Positions 55,662 to 62,000 of a DNA stretch of 62,000 bases are shown here, one piece after another. The notes under the pieces are model-generated. The model was not told where the DNA came from, ran no database searches, and was given only the letters and a program-made list of their open reading frames with translations. The stretch's first letter is position 1. Each line of letters begins with the position of its first letter. The DNA is taken from contig NC_092569.1 of NCBI RefSeq assembly GCF_037975245.1, positions 8,895,001 to 8,957,000 of the forward strand, written 5' to 3'. The position numbers and the translations under genes were made by a program. The DNA comes from Apostichopus japonicus (lineage: Eukaryota > Echinodermata > Holothuroidea > Aspidochirotida > Stichopodidae).

Positions 55662-55865
55662 CTCACTTTTAGCGCCAACCTTCTGACAACTTGCACAAGT
55701 TTTGACAGACCAGTTTGCGCATTCAACGCTTTTGTGACGAATTGCATCATTTTTTCTGCATTGCTTAGTACAATATTCTGCAATACCACACGAATCACAG
55801 TTGACAGGACCCCGACGTAATGCTTTATTGCAACGCCAGCAGAAACCTTCTTTAACGTCCATTTG
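55662..55865 (-). pseudogene. MYND gene copy B, exon 2
   Basis: Same length, splice sites and frame as 42458-42661. Open, with replacements including C45 to Ser (numbered from Met). Part of the inactivated copy B locus, so unlikely to give a full protein. Confidence 0.9.
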
Positions 55866-56329
55866 CTATAAAAATGCAAAATTAAGGATAACAAGTCAAC
55901 GTGTGAATGTGTAAGTTCCAGTTATTCGACGCTATAACTTCCATACAAAGGTAACATTTTTAACCACTTTTTTATGCTCGGCGACAAACCCACAATGTGA
56001 AGGCTCTTATAACAGTTAAACCCAGCGCCCTTCCTCTTCAGTGTAAACCACTGCTTAAAAACTGATGCCAAAAAGCTTCATTGGTAGTGAAGACCTTGCT
56101 GTAAAAGAGTGTTACTGTACCTCTCTGATCATCATAAGAATTAACAGATGTAGGAAATTTTGTTTTCATGGTTCCTAAAATGACCACCTGCCTGAGTTAA
56201 GCACCGAAGATCCCCTATGACATATTTTCTGGGCTAGGCAAGTTATTGTTGAACAAAACCATTTAGGCGGATCCGGGGTTTAAAATGGAGATGGGGTACC
56301 CCTGATGTTGTGTATATATATTTAATTGA

Positions 56330-56465
56330 AATTGTAGCGAGTTAGAAAATCCAGAACAGTGAATAAACTTGCAGCCTCCACCGGGATTCGAACCTGGGCC
56401 TCCCGCTTTGTATGCGGACACCCTAACCGTGGGGCTTTGAACGCTGATTTGTATGTCCAGATGTT
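56330..56465 (-). mobile_element. tRNA-derived SINE (copy B)
   Basis: Paralogous to the SINE at 43480-43600. Perfect B box GGTTCGAATCC (complement at 56384-56394) and CGGTTAGGGTGTCCG upstream. Better preserved tRNA-like head than copy A. Confidence 0.8.
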
Positions 56466-56586
56466 CGAAACCGGTCGTAATTCCACTGAAGGCGTTTGTC
56501 ACCTGTATTAAACAATACTAGTTCTGTTTTGGTGACATATCTGCCTTACCCTAGAGATCAAACATGATGCTAACCAACTTGAGATC

Positions 56587-56588
<2 letters not shown>

Positions 56589-56649
<61 letters not shown>

Positions 56650-56660
56650 TATATATATAC
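56589..56660. repeat. (TA)n tract
   Basis: TA dinucleotides with an AAA interruption near 56645. Confidence 0.95.
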
Positions 56661-56840
56661 ATATGAAGTTTAAGTTTATGAAGTTCTCGAACTTACACAG
56701 GTGGACCACTGTGCTTTTGCGGGCGATCTTGAATGTGAAAGATTTGTTAAGGGTAGTTTTAAATGCCTACCTAAACTTATGTGGTAATGAGCGTCTAAGA
56801 GTACTTTACGAAGGTGTGAAAACTACGGGAAACATTTTCA

Positions 56841-58135
56841 AAAACATTCACATTTACACTACCCAACCTTCTTAGTTTTTATAACATGTCTGCAAGAAAT
56901 CTAAACTAAATCAGATAAAAAGACTCCCTACCTTAGAAATGAACAGCGATCTGTGAATTTCACAGCAATCCAAATTAAGACCACGAAGCTGATGAAAATT
57001 ACAGTGACCAAACAGATGAATGTTGCCTACATTTGTCAGCGTCGTTATTAGTTATACATATATCATGCAAAAAATATACGTGCTGAGTACTGTTTATTCA
57101 AAAACATTCACATTTACACTACCCAACCTTCTTAGTTTTTATAACATGTCTGCAAGAAATCTAAACTAAATCAGATAAAAAGACTCCCTACCTTAGAAAT
57201 GAACAGCGATCTGTGAATTTCACAGCAATCCAAATTAAGACCACGAAGCTGATGAAAATTACAGTGACCAAACAGATGAATGTTGCCTACATTTGTCAGC
57301 GTCGTTATTAGTTATACATATATCATGCAAAAAATATACGTGCTGAGTACTGTTTATTCAAAAACATTCACATTTACACTACCCAACCTTCTTAGTTTTT
57401 ATAACATGTCTGCAAGAAATCTAAACTAAATCAGATAAAAAGACTCCCTACCTTAGAAATGAACAGCGATCTGTGAATTTCACAGCAATCCAAATTAAGA
57501 CCACGAAGCTGATGAAAATTACAGTGACCAAACAGATGAATGTTGCCTACATTTGTCAGCGTCGTTATTAGTTATACATATATCATGCAAAAAATATACG
57601 TGCTGAGTACTGTTTATTCAAAAACATTCACATTTACACTACCCAACCTTCTTAGTTTTTATAACATGTCTGCAAGAAATCTAAACTAAATCAGATAAAA
57701 AGACTCCCTACCTTAGAAATGAACAGCGATCTGTGAATTTCACAGCAATCCAAATTAAGACCACGAAGCTGATGACAATTACAGTGACCAAACAGATGAA
57801 TGTTGCCTACATTTGTCAGCGTCGTTATTAGTTATACATATATCATGCAAAAAATATACGTGCTGAGTACTGTTTATTCAAAAACATTCACATTTACACT
57901 ACCCAACCTTCTTAGTTTTTATTACATGTCTGCAAGAAATCTAAACTAAATCAGATAAAAAGACTCCCTACCTTAGAAATGAACAGCGATCTGTGAATTT
58001 CACAGCAATCCAAGTTAAGACCACGAAGCTGATGAAAATTACAGTGACCAAACAGATGAATGTTGCCTACATTTGTCAGCGTCGTTATTAGTTATACATA
58101 TATCATGCAAAAATATACGTGCTGAGTACTGCTTA
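56841..58135. repeat. Five 260-bp tandem units carrying the degenerate membrane exon
   Basis: AAAACATTCACATTTACACT starts units at 56841, 57101, 57361, 57621 and 57881; the units are almost identical. Each contains the counterpart of MYND exon 1 of copy A on the minus strand, with its GTAGGGAG donor kept but one base missing (AAATTCACAGA for AAATTTACCAGA), a TAG upstream in the hydrophobic frame and no usable ATG. All units share the lesion, so it predates the amplification. Confidence 0.92.
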
Positions 58136-58320
58136 TTCTTGGTGGGCGGTGTTCGATGTAGCCTACTTGTCTATAAGCGTTAGGTATAAATATAGAACAA
58201 GGATTTATGTTATACTTGCGCAATGTGCCGAGTAATTTTTGCAGGGAGCTGCAAAACAAGCTCCCTAATTGAACTATGTTGTGAGACCACAACGAGTGTA
58301 GACAGTACAGCGAATGTGCT
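58136..58320. other. Copy B counterpart of the hairpin segment
   Basis: Matches 44411-44680 in copy A but with a single unit; hairpin GGGAGCT/AGCTCCC at 58244-58265. Confidence 0.7.
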
Positions 58321-61075
58321 GACGTATGAAATTTCGCGAAACTGATTGCGACCCACCCCTCTGGTTAAATGTTTGAATAATGCAAAAAGAAGGCGTCACT
58401 AGCCACCATGACGCGGTAAGTTGAATATTACAACATTTTTGGCGCCTTTTTTTATAGCTCCCAAAAAGTGCCCTTAAAATTTGCCGTAAACCTGACTTCG
58501 TTAAAGGAGAAAAATTGGCTAGATTAGATATGCTCTTTTCATTGATACCAAGCACGCGATTGAAAATGAACTAGTATTGTCAACTTTCAACGTATTAACT
58601 TACGGCAAAACACAGCGTTAGGTAACATATGTTAGGACTTTGTAATAGCTCTGCGTATATATATATATATATGTAATGATGCACATTGGTTTGGTTCGTG
58701 GAAAACGCGCATGTCAAACTACATAGCCTAGAGGTTATTGTACACACCGCATAGTCATGTTATTACTATAGCCCTGGTAGAAGGAGCAGAAATTGCTCGT
58801 CTTCTTGCAACACATTATGCAAGCTCCGAAGATGAAGTGTAGGGTTAGGAAAAAATTACCTCACACTAACCACGACAAAATACCACCCTTACTCCATGGT
58901 AAACTGTGGTACCATACCAACATTTTACTGGGCCATTTTGGTCCTATGGATGCGGTTTACCACAGGTTTACCATCGTACCATACCACAATTTTACCATGG
59001 TTTTTATCACTTTATATTTCATCTTCACCATGGTTTTATCTAAAATTTTACTTTATTTGTACTATGGCGCCATAAGGATAAATGTTTTTGCTGGAAGCAT
59101 ATATATATATATATATATATATGTTTCTAATGTAGGGTAAAATATATTATGGTATTCATGTACTTTACATCTGTTCGACCGAACTTTCTTGCCATTCCTG
59201 GACTTGCCTTCATTTAAACATTCCGTCCTACTAATTTACCTAATGTACCACAGTGTTTAAAAGCTTGTTTATGAAGTGGTTGTGCCATCACTTGCCACTA
59301 TGTTTTGCTGTCTAATTAATATTTTCTGACAGTTTTACGTCTCAAACGTTATGTTATATGAACAAGAAATAAATGAAGAGACCCAAAAATGTGTTGTATT
59401 TTTCAAAAAGAAAGTGCTCTGACCAAAAGTCCTTCAAAGCTGACCTCATCGTGGTGTCAGAGTGTCAACCACTGTCTTTTCAGTGGGCGAACTAGAGCTT
59501 TGTCTGGGCATTTATATACCAACATGCACTCTCAGGTGTCATATTTAAATAGCCTGTTGTTTGGTGCTGACCGGCTAAGGTCAGCTTTCAACCATTCCAC
59601 CCCACCTCTACAAAGAAACTCCTGCGAATATTCGCTGTGTATGCATACCACAACTGATTTTGCCTGCAATTTGGTACGTTTAATGACCCAGTTTATTTTA
59701 CCCGACACCATTTACTCTTGATTTAAATGTTACTCTGCCCACCTGCAGTAGCTTGTCACTGTATATACATGACTCACCCATTGATCATGAACTTATATGT
59801 TTACTTTGTGACCCATATTTCGTGTGGGAGCATTGTGGTACTCAAATTGAATTGTTATGGAGAATGAAAGGGCGTAGTAGATCTCTGTAGCCATGACAAC
59901 TGTATTTGACTGCACAATTATTCTTTCAGATTGACTGAAAGGCTCAGACAAACCATGCAAACCAGTTGCAAATTTCTTTTGGAGAAAAGTAATAAAAATT
60001 AATAGAAACTTGTCACAATGATATGCAGTCACTATCTGCACATATTTGATCCGAGCCCTATCAATTACCAGTTGGGTAATTATTTATTGTCAACAGTAAC
60101 ACCTGTATGTTCCATAAAACTAGTTATTCTTGAAAATAAACCCAGTAAAAAAGGCCCCTGTCTCGATACCATCAAGGCTCAATAGGCTTATTGCTAGCAA
60201 CCCCATGTACAATTTTAGGAGGGTGAATTTGAAGGGGCTCTGGCAGGGCTTGTAATCTTTGCAGTGGCAGGGCTTGTACTTGGAAGAACACCTGCATGGG
60301 TCCATCTTCATGAGAGTCTCTAAATAAGATTATTGCTGGGGATAAATACAAACCAGTGTTAAGTGTCTGATTGCAGCGAGTAATACTAGAAGTAGTGATT
60401 GTTACGATATGCTTGCATGTATTGTTGTGTGGATGTACCAAATCGATGTATTGGCAGTGAGTATATCATGATCTCCAGGCGTCCTTATGCCCCTACCCAA
60501 ACAGAAAAGTCATTTCACCGCCATGAATAGTTCTCTTATCATTCGATATTAGCAATTCAATTCCATAAGTTTTATCACGCTTATCGCGCAATACGTACCA
60601 ACCTGGAACGGGGCAGTCACCACTTTACTCGTAACCTATATCCGTAACCTATATTCGTGTGCGTATATATTTTTCAGTAAACTTCACTTTGTTACGGGAT
60701 GATATGAAGAGAACTGGTAATTAATTTGTGGTAAAACTATACAAGTTTTCAAAATTGGAAATCATGACAGTCATCCCCCCAAAAAACAATTTTTCTAAAT
60801 AGTTCGAGAGTGGTTAAGTTACTTCGGAAAATTCGGCCGAAAATCCCTTTTCACTCCTTTAATGTGTCTGTAAAATAACGGTTAGATTAATCACCTTCTT
60901 CATCAAATTCAACTATTACCAGACAAATAAATTGCCTAACGACTGAGAAATTGACAAGAAAATGACAAGTGTTACCTAATTATATATTATTTAGGAGTGA
61001 CGTCATGTAACCTCATGCATATTCTAAAAGAAAAGAATGCACTTTTCGCACCGCTGGGGACTTACTGCTGACACG
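58321..61075. other. Copy B-specific insertion, no gene recognised
   Basis: About 2.75 kb lies between segments that are adjacent in copy A (near 44700). It includes TA tracts at about 58657-58672 and 59101-59122, and a stretch with many ACCATGGT/TACCA-type near-palindromes (58895-59045). Open frames at 59389-59721 and 60120-60441 show no domain. It could equally be a deletion in copy A. Confidence 0.5.
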
Positions 61076-61475
61076 AACATTACAGCAGTGATATAAATTG
61101 TAACGTTCTTACAAATGAAATGTCAGGGAAACTTTATACATCAGGAACTGCTATGGAAAGTGTGGTTATTCTCATACATGTCAACCAAAGTACCAGAGTG
61201 AGAAATATTCTACGTAATAATCAGAATGTATGGAAACGTTAAGGTGCCATCAAAGTGTTAAGATCTGTGCAATTTTGCTGCAATCCATCATTTTACAACA
61301 ACATGATGAAATGTAGCCTTCCGATGCAAGAGTAATAAATCAGTTTGTTGCAAATTGTTGAACTGTTAAAATATATTAAGTGCTCATTGTATAATTTTAC
61401 TACAAATTGCTTAATTGATGACATTTGATAAACAATTATTTGGTCATTTTGAATTAGGTGAATTGTCATTTTGTT

Positions 61476-62000
61476 GAAAGTTGCTACTATATTTTCAAGA
61501 AATTCTCAACAGTTTGACGACACCTTAACTTTTACATATAAGGGATGACATTAGCATGTCCTAGGTTAAGGTAATGTCGTGCTACAAATATGAAACTGCA
61601 AAAATGTAATTATTTCAGTGACTAAATATGCAGACAGAAGTGCTTCTTCTGCTTCATATTGTGATATATTTTCTTTTCTATGACAATGAGTCAGTGTGTA
61701 ACTATTGTTTCTTATTTTGATATTATTAACGTAGGTTTTCATATTCTTTCATATTGTTAACGTGGTGGTCTGTTACAAGACAATACAATTAAATCACAAT
61801 GCCACTTAAGTTGGAAGTTTTAATGAAGACAATTATACTTGCTTTACAAGTTGTCTGTCTATTTTGATTTGAAATGCTCTTTAGGTTCTTCAGATTAGTT
61901 GTTAGTTTTCTTGCATTTGTAAATGCTTTATGTCACTCTGAAAATCTGAACACAAAATCAAATTAAATCGTAACTTTTATCTTCCGGGGGCTTAATATTA
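61476..62000. other. Downstream of the duplication, no gene recognised
   Basis: AT-rich sequence with no repeat or exon that I can support. Confidence 0.5.

Larger units (their letters stand above)
55866..56840 (-). other. Intron 1 of MYND copy B
   Basis: Collinear with copy A but shorter, lacking the long (TA)n tract beside the SINE. Contains the SINE and a (TA)n tract, listed separately. Confidence 0.6.
47981..61475. repeat. Segmental duplication, copy B
   Basis: Direct, collinear copy of 29511-45105. Differences from A: no LTR element; insertions at 49009-49724, about 53550-54252 and about 58320-61075; expansion of one segment into five 260-bp units. Point differences are scattered along the whole length. 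Confidence 0.93.

Noticed and set aside
59389-59721. 110-codon open frame as a gene
   Set aside because: No domain, no splice context and unremarkable composition within a copy B-specific insertion.

Overview
This window is animal nuclear DNA, not bacterial. It is AT-rich, has spliced genes with standard GT-AG introns, is loaded with (TA)n and other simple repeats, and carries Ty3/gypsy, Penelope-like, LINE, hAT-like and SINE remnants. A secreted EGF plus fibrinogen-domain lectin gene, a MYND/DUF4470-type gene and a Gmr1-type retrotransposon together point to a marine deuterostome invertebrate. An echinoderm, probably a sea cucumber, is my best guess; this is inference, as no species-diagnostic locus is present.

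Layout. 1-7.3 kb: no gene recognised; a 27-bp minisatellite (1.76-1.99 kb) and a 726-bp nearly pure (ATCC)n tract (5.77-6.50 kb). 7.35-20.64 kb, minus strand: a six-exon fibrinogen-related gene whose exon lengths sum to 1200 nt (399 aa plus stop) with every splice phase matching; its introns hold a LINE remnant, an orphan LTR fragment, a 75-77 bp repeat and a Penelope-like RT remnant. 20.6-29.5 kb: transposon debris (LINE 3' end, second Penelope fragment, hAT-like MITE), a broken terminal exon of a second fibrinogen-related gene, an Ig-like exon and a long (TA)n tract.

29.51-61.48 kb is a direct duplication. Copy A (29.51-45.10 kb) and copy B (47.98-61.48 kb) each hold a minus-strand gene with two MYND zinc fingers. 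Copy A is open throughout. Copy B is a pseudogene: a stop codon, a 7-bp deletion, and a frameshifted membrane-segment exon amplified into five 260-bp units. A 6.3-kb Ty3/gypsy element with integrase upstream of reverse transcriptase (Gmr1-type order) sits in copy A only; copy B keeps the empty target site, so the order of events can be read directly. Between the copies lie a Penelope GIY-YIG fragment, nested hAT-like elements, a polypyrimidine tract and a tRNA-derived SINE.

The likely working host genes are the fibrinogen-related gene and MYND copy A. The retroelement reading frames all carry lesions.
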